A stretch of DNA of 63,890 bases from an uncultured bacterium (GCA_949282345.1 CASDOQ010000050.1:1-63890), one strand, 5' to 3'. Positions 48,673 to 58,132 are shown, counted from the first letter of the stretch. Translations and numbers: made by a program. Notes: generated by a model from the sequence alone, not told the origin.

Positions 48673-49259
48673 ATGCTTCCCCATATTTTTCCCACCCCGC
48701 GCAACCTGACTTACACCGGTTTTCCCCTGCGGGATCGCCTGCCGCAGTGCCGGTCGGGCGGTGCTGTGATACCGTCACATTGCTCCAGGCGGCTGATTTC
48801 GGTACCGAAAAAGGACTACCGCGTGTCTACACATGGTTCTTTCGCGATCCTGCTCCGCGCATACTCGGTTTCTGCTCACTCATCTGGGAAGACGGGATCG
48901 CACAAGCCTATCCCATCGAATACGGCGTGGAGACCGGCAATCTGTACGGCGGTTTCAAGACCGATCTCCCTGCCGGGACGGTGAAGCGCGTGGATGACGA
49001 AGCGGGAAACAACGACCCGGACGGTTCCTCCGAATTCCAGCCGACCGCCGTAGTTCCACGTAACGAATGGATCGGAGCGATGGCCTATTTTTCCGACGTT
49101 TTCGTTCTTCCGGACTCCGGCAACGGCGAGCGGACGGTATACGGATGGTCGATCAAAAATCCCCGGCCGGAGGTCGCCATTCGCGAGATACGGATCCTCC
49201 CGGGACGGAATGCAAAGGAGGGGAAAACCCCGGTTTGCCTCTTCGGCGTACTGGTCTGA
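48673..49259 (+). pseudogene. Broken glycoside-hydrolase-like gene (frameshift and internal deletion)
   Basis: ATG 48673 follows AAAAGGAGCCCTCC and starts MLPHIFPTPRNLTYTGFPL, resembling the N terminus of GH20-type proteins. About 20 codons later this frame loses sense. A second frame from about 48747 continues with YTWFFRDPAPRILGFCSLIW, GLYGGFK-like turns and the ending EVAIREIRILPGR...TPVCLFGVLV, like a beta-sandwich found at the end of large gut glycosidases. The piece is much shorter than any such enzyme, so the middle is gone. The family assignment is tentative; that it is broken is more certain. Confidence 0.55.
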
Positions 49260-49383
49260 TGCCGGCTTCATAGATGTACCGCTACGAACAATCTGTTTGG
49301 AAATAATTGTTTCTTTCTTCAAAGCAGAACATTTTTCAATATAAATAAAAAACGCTTTTCGACCAACGGAAGAAAAGCTAATT

Positions 49384-49487
49384 TAATTATTAATTATTCA
49401 TCAGCGAAGCGACTTCATTCTTCATTATTCATTCAAAATCCGCTTGAGATAAATGAATAATGAATGATGAATAATGAATAGTGAATA
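49384..49487. repeat. AT-rich inverted and tandem repeat near tRNA-Lys
   Basis: The left arm has ATTAATTATTCAT and TTCATTATTCATT; the right arm (49451-49487) has several GAATAATGAAT-type units. The arms are reverse complements over much of their length, giving a long AT-rich hairpin. It contrasts strongly with the GC-rich surroundings and resembles small dispersed repeats. Confidence 0.7.
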
Positions 49488-49492
49488 ATACA

Positions 49493-49529
49493 AACAAAAA
49501 TCCGCCTTCTTTCGAAAGCGGATTTTGTT
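49493..49529. terminator. Terminator of tRNA-Lys
   Basis: AAAAATCCGC pairs with GCGGATTTT around the CTTCTTTCGAAA loop; on the minus strand it directly follows the CCA end. Confidence 0.8.
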
Positions 49530-49605
49530 TGGTGCACCCTCAGGGACTCGAACCCTGGACCCACTGATTAAGAGTCAGTTGCTCTACCAACTGAGCTAAG
49601 GGTGC
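49530..49605 (-). tRNA. tRNA-Lys (CTT)
   Basis: A 76-base cloverleaf with encoded CCA. Acceptor GCACCCT pairs with AGGGTGC, the D arm has AGCTCAGTTGGTAGAGC, the anticodon loop CTCTTAA carries CTT (49572-49570) and the T arm is GGGTTCGAGTCCC. Confidence 0.97.
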
Positions 49606-49622
49606 ATCGCTCAACGGGTAAT

Positions 49623-49651
49623 ATTATACCCGGGAATCTGTACTTTGTCAA
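49623..49651 (-). promoter_or_regulatory. Promoter of tRNA-Lys
   Basis: Minus strand -35 TTGACA (49651-49646), 17-base spacer, -10 TATAAT (49628-49623). Confidence 0.9.
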
Positions 49652-49911
49652 GGGGTTTTTGAAAAAACTTCTCTTTTGCTTGTACCAACGGCTCCCGCGC
49701 GCCCTTCTGCGCCGGATCTTTTCTGCCGCTGCCGCCGCCCTCGGCCGCCCGGCCTTTTTCACCCTCTCCCGCCGGATTTTGCCCGCCGTTCGCCCGACCG
49801 CTTTCTCCGCCTTTTTCTTGCCCCGCTCCTCGCCCCTGCCGCTCTTTTCGGCTTTTCCCGCACCGGCAGAAAGAGCCCGGGATTCTCTTTTTTGAAAAAG
49901 CGCGAAAAATC

Positions 49912-49940
49912 TTGCTTTTTCTTCCTGTTTCTGCTAAGAT
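49912..49940 (+). promoter_or_regulatory. Promoter of mscS
   Basis: TTGCTT (49912-49917), 17-base spacer, TAAGAT (49935-49940). Confidence 0.6.
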
Positions 49941-50017
49941 AAGAAAGACGCCGTGTCAGGAGGCGTCCGCATAAAAAGCCCGCCCCGGTCAATCCTATGA
50001 AAAAAAGGAGTTTTCTT

Positions 50018-50818
50018 ATGGATTGGCAGGCTCTTCTTACCGGCGTGACCGATTTTCTGCGTACTACGGGTGTCCGCATCCTCTTCTCCCTGATCCTTCT
50101 TTTCGTCTCCTTCCGCGTGATCAATCTTCTTGCGCGGCGGATCGAAAAAAAGAAAAAACTCAAGCGCTATGACAAAACACTGACCAAGTCATTCCTCTAC
50201 CTCGGAAAAATTCTGGCAAAAACCCTCGTCACCCTGGCGCTCATCGGATACCTCGGCATCGACACCAGCGGATTTGCGGCGCTCCTCACCTCGCTCGGCG
50301 TGGGAGTCGGGCTGGCCGTCAACGGCGCGCTCTCCAATATGGCGGGCGGCGCTCTGATCCTTTTTTCCCGTCCCTTCCGGATCGACGATTATATTGAAGT
50401 CAGCGGGTATGAGGGAACCGTGGAAGACATCCGCCTCGTCGCGACCCGTCTGCGCACGATCGACAATAAGGTCGTCTATCTGCCAAATGCCTCCGTCTCC
50501 TCGGGGACGATCATCAACTATTCCGAGGAGCCCTTCCGCCGTCTTGATCTGCCGCTCACCATCGGATACGAAACCGATACCGCCGCCGTGCGCAAGATCG
50601 TCCTCTCGCTCCTCTCGCGGGATCCGCGCGTCCTGCACGACCCGGAGCCGATCATCACCCTCGGGGATTATTCTCCCTCGGGAGCCGAACTGACCTGCAA
50701 GGCGTGGGTGAAGAACGAGGATTACTGGGACGCACGCTTTGACCTGCTGGAAGCCATCAAGGAATCTCTCCGGGCGGCCGATATCCGATTCCCCGGTACC
50801 CGGATAGACCTCGTATAG
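50018..50818 (+). CDS. mscS: Small-conductance mechanosensitive channel, MscS family
   Basis: A 266-residue channel that releases solutes under membrane tension. Three membrane helices are seen at about residues 15-35, 60-85 and 85-115; the pore helix is AALLTSLGVGVGLAVNGALS followed by NMAGGALIL. The beta domain follows with FSRPFRIDDYIEVSGYEGTV and LPNASVSSGTIINYS. Length is close to E. coli MscS. AAGGAG lies 7 bases before ATG 50018; an in-frame ATG at 49997 has no such site. The next gene follows after 35 bases. Confidence 0.95.
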   Translation: MDWQALLTGVTDFLRTTGVRILFSLILLFVSFRVINLLARRIEKKKKLKRYDKTLTKSFLYLGKILAKTLVTLALIGYLGIDTSGFAALLTSLGVGVGLAVNGALSNMAGGALILFSRPFRIDDYIEVSGYEGTVEDIRLVATRLRTIDNKVVYLPNASVSSGTIINYSEEPFRRLDLPLTIGYETDTAAVRKIVLSLLSRDPRVLHDPEPIITLGDYSPSGAELTCKAWVKNEDYWDARFDLLEAIKESLRAADIRFPGTRIDLV

Positions 50819-50853
50819 TTTGCAATTCATCATCATGGAAAGGAAACAGTATT

Positions 50854-52185
50854 ATGCAAAGAGAAAAACTCAGCTCACGGCTCGGGTTCATCCTGCTGAG
50901 TGCCGGATGCGCCATCGGATGCGGGAACGTATGGAAGTTCCCCTGGATGACGGGACAGAACGGCGGGGGCGGCTTCGTCCTCCTCTACATACTCTGCCTG
51001 ATCCTGCTCGGCCTCCCGGTCATGACCATGGAATTCGCCCTCGGACGCGCCTCCCAGGCCAGCCCCGTGCGGATGTACCAAAAACTTGAAAAGCCGGGGC
51101 AAAAGTGGCACCTCCACGGCTATCTTGCCCTCTTCGGCAACATCTGCCTCATGGCCTTTTACACGGTCGTTACCGGCTGGATGTTCTATTACTTCTATCA
51201 GTTTTCCGTCGGGCAGTCGGCGTCGCTCTCCTTCGGCGCCATGATCTCCGACCCGCTTGTGAACCTGGTCGGGCTGGCGATCACCGTCATCATCGGATTC
51301 GGCGTCCTCTGCTTCAACCTGCAAGGCGGGCTGGAACGGGTGACCAAGTACCTGATGGGCGCGCTCTTTCTCCTGCTGATCGGGCTGGCGGTGCGGAGTT
51401 TCACCCTGTCGGGGGCCGCCGAGGGGCTTTCCTTCTATCTGGTGCCCGACTTTACGAAGATCAACGGCAGCGTGATCGTGGCGGCCATGAACCAGGCCTT
51501 CTTCACGCTTTCGCTCGGGATCGGCGCCATGGCCATCTTCGGCAGTTATATCGGCAAGGAACGTTCCCTGCTCGGGGAATCGGTCAATATCATCATGCTC
51601 GACACCTTTGTGGCTCTTTTTGCCGGGCTGATCATCTTTCCCGCCTGCTTCACCTATGGGGAGGAGGTCGGGGGCGGCCCCGGGCTTCTCTTCAACACGA
51701 TGGCCTCGGTCTTCAACCACATGGAGGGCGGGCGCGTCTTCGGTTCGCTCTTTTTCCTCTTCATGGTCTTTGCCGCACTCTCCACGGTCCTCGCGGTTTT
51801 TGAAAATATTCTCGCCTGCGTGCGCGAACTGACCGGATGGAGCCGCCCGAAGGGATGCCTCGTCTGCGGCATCGGGATGTTTCTTATCTCGCTGACCACG
51901 GCGCTCGGGTACAGCGTCTTCCGCTTTCAGCCCTTTGCGGAAGGCTCCGCATGGTTGGATTTCTGGGATTTCATCGTCTCGACCAACCTTTTGCCGATCG
52001 GCGCGTTCTGCTTCTCTCTCTTCTGCTGTCACAAGATCGGCTGGGGATGGGAGGCTTTCGTGGCCGAAGCCAATACCGGCCGCGGTCTGAAGATCCGGCC
52101 GTGGATGAAGCCGCTCTTCCAATGGGTCGTCCCGGCGATCATTCTCTTCCTCTATATCTTCGGGCTTGTCACCTTCCCGTGGTGA
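50854..52185 (+). CDS. Sodium-dependent transporter, SNF (NSS) family
   Basis: A 443-residue LeuT-fold symporter with 11 to 12 membrane helices. The first helix shows SSRLGFILLSAGCAIGCGNV followed by WKFPW, the sodium and substrate site of the family; helix 6 has MNQAFFTLSLGIGAMAIFGSY. Substrates are usually amino acids or amines; the type cannot be read here. Bacterial NSS with 11 helices, like this one, include the tryptophan/tyrosine transporters. It probably shares a transcript with mscS and ends at a clear terminator. Confidence 0.93.
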   Translation: MQREKLSSRLGFILLSAGCAIGCGNVWKFPWMTGQNGGGGFVLLYILCLILLGLPVMTMEFALGRASQASPVRMYQKLEKPGQKWHLHGYLALFGNICLMAFYTVVTGWMFYYFYQFSVGQSASLSFGAMISDPLVNLVGLAITVIIGFGVLCFNLQGGLERVTKYLMGALFLLLIGLAVRSFTLSGAAEGLSFYLVPDFTKINGSVIVAAMNQAFFTLSLGIGAMAIFGSYIGKERSLLGESVNIIMLDTFVALFAGLIIFPACFTYGEEVGGGPGLLFNTMASVFNHMEGGRVFGSLFFLFMVFAALSTVLAVFENILACVRELTGWSRPKGCLVCGIGMFLISLTTALGYSVFRFQPFAEGSAWLDFWDFIVSTNLLPIGAFCFSLFCCHKIGWGWEAFVAEANTGRGLKIRPWMKPLFQWVVPAIILFLYIFGLVTFPW

Positions 52186-52228
52186 CGCCAAACCAAAAGC
52201 CCTGATTTCAGAATTTCCCGCGAAAATA

Positions 52229-52253
52229 CAAAAGCCCCGGAAGGGGCTTTTTT
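52229..52253 (+). terminator. Terminator after the SNF transporter
   Basis: AAAGCCCC (52231-52238), loop GGAA, GGGGCTTT (52243-52250), then TTT. Confidence 0.9.
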
Positions 52254-52366
52254 GATGCGCGATATACAATCGCTCGGCACATCCGTGTATATCATGGCAG
52301 AGACGCGGAAGCGTTCTGCCCCGCAAAAAAGAAAGAGGCAACGGCGGGGAAAGGGAGGCAGAAACT

Positions 52367-52870
52367 TCAGAGCGAAAGAGGCTCCGCAAGCAAAGCGCGC
52401 CAGCGCTCGGTCAGAGCAGGGAGCGACAGGGCCGCGTTGGCGGGGCTGGTCGAAGGCAGGCAGACCGCCTCCCGGCCGCAGACCGGGAAGAGATAGCGGC
52501 GATAGACCTTTTCCGCCGTTCGCCCATTGACGAAAATGCCGCGGATCGGCGCGGCAGAAAGGATCCTGCCGATATCGTTCGGTACGACGTCGGTGATGCT
52601 GGCGTCGGCGCTCCCGGCGATCCGGCAGGAGGCGATGACGTCCCACACCGCCACCCCGTGCGCAAGAAGGAAGGAGCGTCTTTCGGGAATACCCGACGGC
52701 AGATCCTCGGAAAAGAGCGCCGCCATCACCCGCCAGAAGCGGTTGGCCGGATGCCCGTAAAAGAATCCGACTTCCCGGGAGGCGACAGACGGGAAACTGC
52801 CAAGGATCAGCACGCGCGAGCGGCTGTCATAGACCGGAGGGATCGGATGTCTCTGTTCTTCTTTCTCCAT
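52367..52870 (-). CDS. Hypoxanthine-DNA glycosylase, UDG superfamily family 6
   Basis: A 167-residue uracil-DNA-glycosylase-fold protein. LILGSFPSVASREVGFFYGH then PANRFWRVM is the family 6 (DNA-deoxyinosine glycosylase) signature, with the serine after GSFP and the HPxNxFW block. Near the end, LPSTSPANA gives the second active-site motif. It removes deaminated adenine (hypoxanthine) from DNA. ATG 52870 is used; the frame allows ATG 52888 as well. Confidence 0.87.
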   Translation of the reverse strand: MEKEEQRHPIPPVYDSRSRVLILGSFPSVASREVGFFYGHPANRFWRVMAALFSEDLPSGIPERRSFLLAHGVAVWDVIASCRIAGSADASITDVVPNDIGRILSAAPIRGIFVNGRTAEKVYRRYLFPVCGREAVCLPSTSPANAALSLPALTERWRALLAEPLSL

Positions 52871-52894
52871 GTAAACAAAACCTTTCATATCCCT

Positions 52895-52930
52895 GAAAAA
52901 GCGACCGCCCGGTTCCCCCGGGCGGTCTTG
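52895..52930 (-). terminator. Terminator of the rimP-infB operon
   Basis: GACCGCCCGG (52903-52912) pairs with CCGGGCGGTC (52918-52927); on the minus strand GCTTTTTC follows. Confidence 0.92.
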
Positions 52931-52948
52931 GTTTTGTCCCGCGTTTTA

Positions 52949-55525
52949 TCAGCGCGGGATCTCTTCCATCACGAAGGCTTCCAGAATATCGCCCTCTTTG
53001 ATATCGTTGAAACGTTCGAGGCTGATGCCGCATTCGTATCCGGCGGCGACCTCCTTCGCATCGTCCTTGAAGCGGCGCAGAGAGGCGATCTTATCCTCGG
53101 CGATCACCGTGCCGTCACGCACGATACGGATCTGCGAGGCGCGCATCACCTTGCCGTCCAGCACGTAGGAACCGGCGACCGTACCGACGCTCGAAACGTG
53201 GATCGTCTGACGGACCTCGGCGTGGCCGAGCAGGTTCTCGCGGAACTTCGGCGCGAGCATCCCCTTCATAGCCGCCTCGACCTCTTCGATGCACTCGTAG
53301 ATGATACGGTAGGTGCGGATCTCCACACCGTCCCGCTTGGCGGAGTCAAGCGCCCCGCGGTCGGGTCGGACCGAGAAGCCGATGATGATGGCGTTGGACG
53401 CCTTGGCCAGCATCACGTCGCCTTCGGTGATCCCGCCGACGGCCGCATGAATGATATTGACCTTGACTTCCTCGTTGGAGAGTTTCAGGAGCGAGGCCCG
53501 CACCGCCTCGGCGGAGCCGGCCACGTCGGCCTTCACGATGATATTCAGGGTTTTGACCCCCTCGCTGATCCGCGAGAACAAGTCGTCAAGGCTGGCGCGG
53601 GAATTCGCCTTGAAGGCCTCCTGCTTTGCCTTTTCGAGGCGCTGTTCTGCCAGAGAACGCGCCATCTTTTCATCTTCCACGGCGTTGAACTCATCGCCGG
53701 CTTCGGGGATCTTGGCAAGACCGATGATCTCGACAGGAACGCCGGGGCCGGCTTCCTTCACCTGCTGCCCCTTATCGTTCACCATCGCGCGGACGCGGCC
53801 GACAGCCGTTCCGGCGATCACGATATCCCCGGCAAAGAGCGTACCGTTCTGCACAAGGACGGTGGCGACCGGGCCGCGGCCATGGTCAAGCCGCGATTCG
53901 ATGACGATCCCCTTGGCACGGCGGCCGGGATTGGCTTTCAGTTCCTTGACCTCCGCGACAAGCAAAACGTCCTCCAGAAGCGTCTCGATCCCCTGTCCCG
54001 TCAGCGCGGAGACCGGCACGCACATCACGTCGCCTCCCCACTCCTCGGGTACCAGATCGTACTTCGTCAGCTCCTGCATGACGGCATCGGGGTTGGCGTG
54101 CGGCTTATCCATCTTGTTGATGGCCACGATAATGTCGATGCCGGCGGCCTTGGCATGGTTGATCGCCTCGACGGTCTGCGGCATGATCCCGTCATCGGCC
54201 GCCACGACCAGAATGGCAATATCGGTCGCCTGTGCGCCGCGGGCGCGCATAGCGGTAAAGGCCTCGTGCCCCGGGGTATCCAAGAAGGTGATCGTCTCGC
54301 CGTTGACGCTGACCTGATAGGCGCCGATGGCCTGCGTGATCCCGCCCGCCTCGCCGCGCGTCACGTTGGTATGGCGGATCGCGTCCAGCAGTGAGGTCTT
54401 TCCGTGGTCAACGTGCCCCATGACACAGACGACCGGGGTGCGTTTGATCAGCGTTTCGGGCGCGTCTTCCGCCTCGTTGAAGAGGCGATCCTCGATCGTG
54501 ACCACGACCTCACGGGTAGCGATGGCCCCGACCTCGTCGGCGATCAGATAGGCCGTATCGAAGTCGATCGTCTGGTTCACGGTAGCCATCACGCCGTTCA
54601 TCATAAGTTTTTTGATGATCTCGGCGCTCGTCTTTTTCAGGCGGGAGGCCAGTTCCGCGACCGTGATCTCGTCGGGAATCGTGATCTCGAGAGGCTTTTT
54701 CTTGGCGCGCTCGAGCTGGGCGCGACGGAGTTTTTCCTGGGCAAGCCGCTCCTTTTCCTTGAAATTCTTATTGTTCTGATTGCGATTATCCTGCTTTTTC
54801 AGCTTCTGCCGCTCCTGATGCATATCCGAAACGCCCGAGGAGTACTTTTCCAGTGAATCGTCGTACTTGGAGAGATCAACGTGGCTCATGCGGGTGTCGA
54901 CCACGCGGGTCTTGGGGGTCTGCGCGGAATAATCCTCCATCACGCGGAAACCGCCTTTGTTCTCCCCGGCGGCGGGAGCCGGAGCAGGACGGACCGGCGC
55001 CTGATTTCTCGGCTCGGGACGGCGGAGCACTTTTTCCTTCTTCTGCGGCTCGGCCATCGGCTTGTTCTCAAAGCGGCTGAAGCGGTCCGCCGCTGTGCGC
55101 TGACGGCTCTCGGTATGAAAGACCTGTTTCTTTTCGGGAGCGGGCGCGGCCGGCTTTGCTTCCGCGGCGGGCGCAGCCGGTTTTTCCGGCGCAACAGGCG
55201 CGGCCGGCTTTGCTTCCGCGGCGGGCGCGGCAGGCTTTTCTTCCGCGGCGGGCGCGGCAGGCTTTTCTTCCGCAGCGGGCGCGGCCGCTTTATTCTCCTC
55301 CTCCGGAAGCGGGCAAAGGATGCGTGCCTTGCCGGAAAGATAATCGTCCAGGTTTTCGATCTGGTTCTCTCTAGTCAGTGCGTCAAGAAAGACCGAAAAC
55401 TCCCCTGCCGAGAGAGTCGCGCCGCTTTTCTTTTCGATCTTCTGTGCGCGCAATAGATCCAGCACGTCCTTGGATTTTCGGTTGAAGTCCTTTGTGATCT
55501 GCGCGATCTTGAAAGCTGTTGCCAT
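52949..55525 (-). CDS. infB: Translation initiation factor IF-2
   Basis: An 858-residue GTPase that places initiator tRNA on the ribosome. The N-terminal IF2 subdomain (about 1-55) is followed by an Ala/Pro/Lys/Glu repeat (units like PAAPAAEEK, about 80-135). The IF2_N domain comes at about 280-330 ([20 protein letters not shown]), then the G domain with [12 protein letters not shown] (G1), DTPGHEAF (G3) and NKMDKP (G4), and domains II-IV at the C terminus. It is the last gene of the operon, closed by a terminator. Confidence 0.98.
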   Translation of the reverse strand: MATAFKIAQITKDFNRKSKDVLDLLRAQKIEKKSGATLSAGEFSVFLDALTRENQIENLDDYLSGKARILCPLPEEENKAAAPAAEEKPAAPAAEEKPAAPAAEAKPAAPVAPEKPAAPAAEAKPAAPAPEKKQVFHTESRQRTAADRFSRFENKPMAEPQKKEKVLRRPEPRNQAPVRPAPAPAAGENKGGFRVMEDYSAQTPKTRVVDTRMSHVDLSKYDDSLEKYSSGVSDMHQERQKLKKQDNRNQNNKNFKEKERLAQEKLRRAQLERAKKKPLEITIPDEITVAELASRLKKTSAEIIKKLMMNGVMATVNQTIDFDTAYLIADEVGAIATREVVVTIEDRLFNEAEDAPETLIKRTPVVCVMGHVDHGKTSLLDAIRHTNVTRGEAGGITQAIGAYQVSVNGETITFLDTPGHEAFTAMRARGAQATDIAILVVAADDGIMPQTVEAINHAKAAGIDIIVAINKMDKPHANPDAVMQELTKYDLVPEEWGGDVMCVPVSALTGQGIETLLEDVLLVAEVKELKANPGRRAKGIVIESRLDHGRGPVATVLVQNGTLFAGDIVIAGTAVGRVRAMVNDKGQQVKEAGPGVPVEIIGLAKIPEAGDEFNAVEDEKMARSLAEQRLEKAKQEAFKANSRASLDDLFSRISEGVKTLNIIVKADVAGSAEAVRASLLKLSNEEVKVNIIHAAVGGITEGDVMLAKASNAIIIGFSVRPDRGALDSAKRDGVEIRTYRIIYECIEEVEAAMKGMLAPKFRENLLGHAEVRQTIHVSSVGTVAGSYVLDGKVMRASQIRIVRDGTVIAEDKIASLRRFKDDAKEVAAGYECGISLERFNDIKEGDILEAFVMEEIPR

Positions 55526-55528
55526 TCT

Positions 55529-56047
55529 TCATCTCCCCGTTCCCGCCAATACGGAAACTTCCTTTCCTGACGATTTGATGAGTTCCTCCGCGAACCGGGC
55601 GTCGCGTATCCCAACGGCCGCAATCGCCGAATCTTTTCCGACGGCCGCGGCAAGCGCTTCCCCGGTATAGGGCGACACGAGCAAAGGAACCTGATAATAT
55701 GCACACATGGTGCGGATCTTTTTGGCCGAAGCCGGAGAAGCCGTCCCCGCCGCGATCACCAGGAGCGGCGGCTCCTTCCTCATCGAGGCAAAGACCTGCG
55801 CGGAGCCGATGATACAGCGGCCGGCGCGGCGGCAGAGCCCCAGCATCCGCAGAAAGCGGTCGGGCCTCGGCGGCCGGGTCTTTCCGGGCGGGTCTGCCTC
55901 CCGGACGGCCTCTGCGCCCCGGGTGCTTCCCGAATCGGTCTTTCCGAGCCTTTGTCCGTCTCTCCGAGCCTTTTCGGCCGCATCGGATCGCTCGGGGAAA
56001 CGGGGCGTTTCCTCACGCCCGGGAGTTTCGCCGCCGGTCACGCTCAT
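55529..56047 (-). CDS. L7Ae-family ribosomal protein YlxQ with N-terminal extension
   Basis: A 172-residue protein. The L7Ae/L30e RNA-binding domain covers about residues 65-165: FLRMLGLCRRAGRCIIGSAQ, LVIAAGTASPASAKKI and YQVPLLVSPYTGEALAAAVG. YlxQ homologues are about 100 residues, so the first 60 residues, highly charged and low in complexity (RFPERSDAAEKARRDGQRLG), are an addition. ATG 56047 overlaps the ylxR stop (ATGA), which supports that long start. The family binds kink-turn RNA; its cellular role is not fixed. Confidence 0.85.
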   Translation of the reverse strand: MSVTGGETPGREETPRFPERSDAAEKARRDGQRLGKTDSGSTRGAEAVREADPPGKTRPPRPDRFLRMLGLCRRAGRCIIGSAQVFASMRKEPPLLVIAAGTASPASAKKIRTMCAYYQVPLLVSPYTGEALAAAVGKDSAIAAVGIRDARFAEELIKSSGKEVSVLAGTGR

Positions 56048-56307
56048 GAAAGCTCCGCCTCCAGTGCGGCGTATACCTCGGCGGGGATGGCACACGCAAG
56101 AGAGGCCTCCGCACGCCGGGATTTCCGCGCCGCCCGCAAACAGGCGGCCTTTTTACAGAGATAGGCGCCGCGCCCCGGCCGTTTCCCGGTAAAGTCCAGC
56201 GAGATCTCGCCCTCCGGCGAACGAACGAGGCGGACAAGCTCGGACTTTGCAAAATGCTCCCCGCATCCGATACAACGGCGAAGCGGGATCTTCTTCTGCT
56301 GTGCCAT
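56044..56307 (-). CDS. ylxR: YlxR family RNA-binding protein
   Basis: An 87-residue YlxR (DUF448) protein. It has the family core RRCIGCGEHFAKSELVRLVR, an aspartate turn and GKRPGRGAYLCKKAACLRAA, so the nucleic-acid patch is intact. The gene lies between nusA and ylxQ as in most Firmicutes, and its stop overlaps ylxQ by four bases. Some homologues act as regulators or RNase P partners; this is not visible from sequence. Confidence 0.95.
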   Translation of the reverse strand: MAQQKKIPLRRCIGCGEHFAKSELVRLVRSPEGEISLDFTGKRPGRGAYLCKKAACLRAARKSRRAEASLACAIPAEVYAALEAELS

Positions 56308-56362
56308 GGCGCGCTCCTTTCTGTTTGTCTCTTTTTCTATGTTTTCTCTTCCCGCGGGGACT

Positions 56363-57409
56363 TTATGCCTTGATATCGATCTTGCATCCGGTCAGCCGGG
56401 CGGCCAGCTTAGCGTTCTGCCCCTCTTTGCCGATGGCAAGAGAGAGTTGCTCTGGCGCCACGCGGACGCGGCAGGTCCGCTCGTTTTCCATCTCTACGGA
56501 AAGGACCTTGGCGGGAGAAAGCGCTTCCCCGACGTAAACGGCAGGGTCGTCGCTGTAGCGGACGACGTCGATCTTCTCGCCCGAAAGCTCGGCAAGCACG
56601 GGGGCGATCCGCGTGCCGCGCGGACCGATACAGGCGCCGACGGGATCGACGTTGGCATCCTCGCTGTAGACCGAGACTTTGGCGCGAGAACCGGGCTCGC
56701 GGGAGACGTTCTTCACCTTGACCGTCCCGTCCGCGACCTCGGGGATCTCAAGTTCAAAGAGCCGGCGGACGAAGTTCGGATGGGTGCGGGAAAGCGTGAC
56801 GACCGGCCCGCGGCTCTCGCCTACGTGGATCTCGGTGACGATCACCTTCACGCGGTCGCCGACCGCAAATTCCTCGCCCGGGATCTGCTCGTCGTGCAGA
56901 AGCGTCGCGTATCCGCTCCCGGTATTGAGGATCACGTTGCCGTTCTCGGGGTCGATCTTATCGACGGTCGCCGTGATGACCGATTCCTTCTTGCTTTCGT
57001 ATTCCTCCACCATGTGCGTGCGCTCGGCCTCGCGGATCCCCTGAATGATGACCTGCTTGGCGGCCTGGGCGGAAAGACGACGGAAGTTCTTCGGGTTCAG
57101 TTCGATCTCCATGACCGAGCCGACGCGGGTGGAACGCCCCTTGGCCTTCTTTTCGGCCTTGGCGGCAAGGGCCTGCTCCTGCGTCATCTCGGACGTGGGA
57201 TCCGTGACCTCCTCCACGACCGTCATCAGACGGATGACCTTGATGTCGCGCTTGACAGGATCCAGCACGATGCGGACGTTTTCCGCGCCGCCGACCTCCC
57301 GGCGGAAGGCACTCGTCAGGGCGGCCTCGACCTTCTCCATCATATATTCCTTGGAGATCCCCTTTTCCTTTTCCAATGCCTCAAGGGCGTTGTAGAATTC
57401 AGCGTTCAT
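56363..57409 (-). CDS. nusA: Transcription termination/antitermination factor NusA
   Basis: A 348-residue NusA. The N-terminal RNA-polymerase-binding domain starts MNAEFYNALEALEKEKGISK. The S1 domain is at about 135-200 (SVITATVDKIDPENGNVILN), followed by two KH domains with VDPVGACIGPRGTRIAPVLA and LSLAIGKEGQNAKLAARLTG. There are no acidic C-terminal repeats, as usual in Gram-positives. AAGGAGAAAAAG precedes ATG 57409. Confidence 0.97.
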   Translation of the reverse strand: MNAEFYNALEALEKEKGISKEYMMEKVEAALTSAFRREVGGAENVRIVLDPVKRDIKVIRLMTVVEEVTDPTSEMTQEQALAAKAEKKAKGRSTRVGSVMEIELNPKNFRRLSAQAAKQVIIQGIREAERTHMVEEYESKKESVITATVDKIDPENGNVILNTGSGYATLLHDEQIPGEEFAVGDRVKVIVTEIHVGESRGPVVTLSRTHPNFVRRLFELEIPEVADGTVKVKNVSREPGSRAKVSVYSEDANVDPVGACIGPRGTRIAPVLAELSGEKIDVVRYSDDPAVYVGEALSPAKVLSVEMENERTCRVRVAPEQLSLAIGKEGQNAKLAARLTGCKIDIKA

Positions 57410-57439
57410 CTTTTTCTCCTTCGCTTGATAGCTTCCTTT

Positions 57440-57901
57440 TCAATCAAAATACACGGTGGTAAGCCGCGAGATCGCGTCGCGGTCATAGTTTGCCTCCTGC
57501 TCTCCCGCGGCAATCGTCACGGTCTTATCGGTATACGCGCGCAGGATGCCCGTCACGCTCTTCTGCCCGGCGACCGCCGAAAAAAAGCGTGCCGCCACTT
57601 TCATGCCGAGAGCGTAGTCCAGATGCTCGTCGGTCCGCAGGACGCGTTCCACACCGGGGGACGAGACATTCAGAATATAGGGGTCGGCGATCGGGTCGGC
57701 CTCGTCCAGCACCGGGTCAATGGCGCGATGTACTCGCTCGCAGTCGTCGATCGTGATCCCCTCCTCCCGGTCGATCGTTACGGTGAGATTGTAGTCGGCT
57801 CCCTCTTTGGCGTATTCCACGTCCCAGAGAATATAGCCAAGCCCCGTCACCGTATCGGCAAGGAGCGCGCGGACCGTCTCGGCTATCGTCTGCTTTTTCA
57901 T
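57440..57901 (-). CDS. rimP: Ribosome maturation factor RimP
   Basis: A 153-residue RimP needed for 30S subunit assembly. It has the N-terminal AETVRALLADTVTGLGYILW with VEYAKEGADYNLTVTID, the DDCERVHRAIDPVLDE helix and YILNVSSPGVERVLRT. ATG 57901 gives the standard length and starts the family similarity; the frame extends upstream through the leader hairpin without similarity. It is the first gene of the rimP-nusA-ylxR-ylxQ-infB operon. Confidence 0.95.
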   Translation of the reverse strand: MKKQTIAETVRALLADTVTGLGYILWDVEYAKEGADYNLTVTIDREEGITIDDCERVHRAIDPVLDEADPIADPYILNVSSPGVERVLRTDEHLDYALGMKVAARFFSAVAGQKSVTGILRAYTDKTVTIAAGEQEANYDRDAISRLTTVYFD

Positions 57902-57943
57902 GCTTTTTCCCCACGCACTTTCGTGCTTTTTCTTTTCAAAAAG

Positions 57944-57966
57944 GAAGAGTGGGCGTCGCCCACTCT
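57944..57966 (-). promoter_or_regulatory. Hairpin in the rimP leader
   Basis: AGAGTGGGC pairs with GCCCACTCT around GTC. On the minus strand it is followed by TCCTTTTTG, so it looks like an attenuator between promoter and rimP. This would allow NusA-dependent or growth-dependent control. Confidence 0.6.
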
Positions 57967-57990
57967 CCACATCCTATTCTACCGTACACT

Positions 57991-58019
57991 ATTATAACAG
58001 CCTCCCGCAGAAATTACAA
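57991..58019 (-). promoter_or_regulatory. Promoter of the rimP-nusA-infB operon
   Basis: Minus strand -35 TTGTAA (58019-58014), 17-base spacer, -10 TATAAT (57996-57991). Confidence 0.8.
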
Positions 58020-58132
58020 TACTTTTTTGAAAAAAATATCTTTTTTTCCGCACACAGGGAAAGCGAACGCGTTTCCGCTTCCCGCTTGCCGATGATCGGT
58101 CGTTTTTTCCGTACACAGGCAAAGAGCCTCCC

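Larger units (their letters stand above)
49606..50017. other. Intergenic region between tRNA-Lys and mscS
   Basis: Holds the tRNA-Lys promoter (49623-49651) and the mscS promoter (49912-49940). Between them is about 250 bases of pyrimidine-rich sequence with no supported gene. Confidence 0.6.

Noticed and set aside
52658-54394. Long + strand open frame of 578 codons
   Set aside because: It is antisense to infB, whose GTPase motifs are unambiguous on the other strand; it is rich in Asp, His, Arg and Gly as expected for an antisense shadow of GC-rich coding DNA.
55140-55300. Tandem DNA repeat as a separate element
   Set aside because: It encodes the Ala/Pro/Glu/Lys repeat of IF-2 in frame and is explained by the low-complexity linker of that protein.
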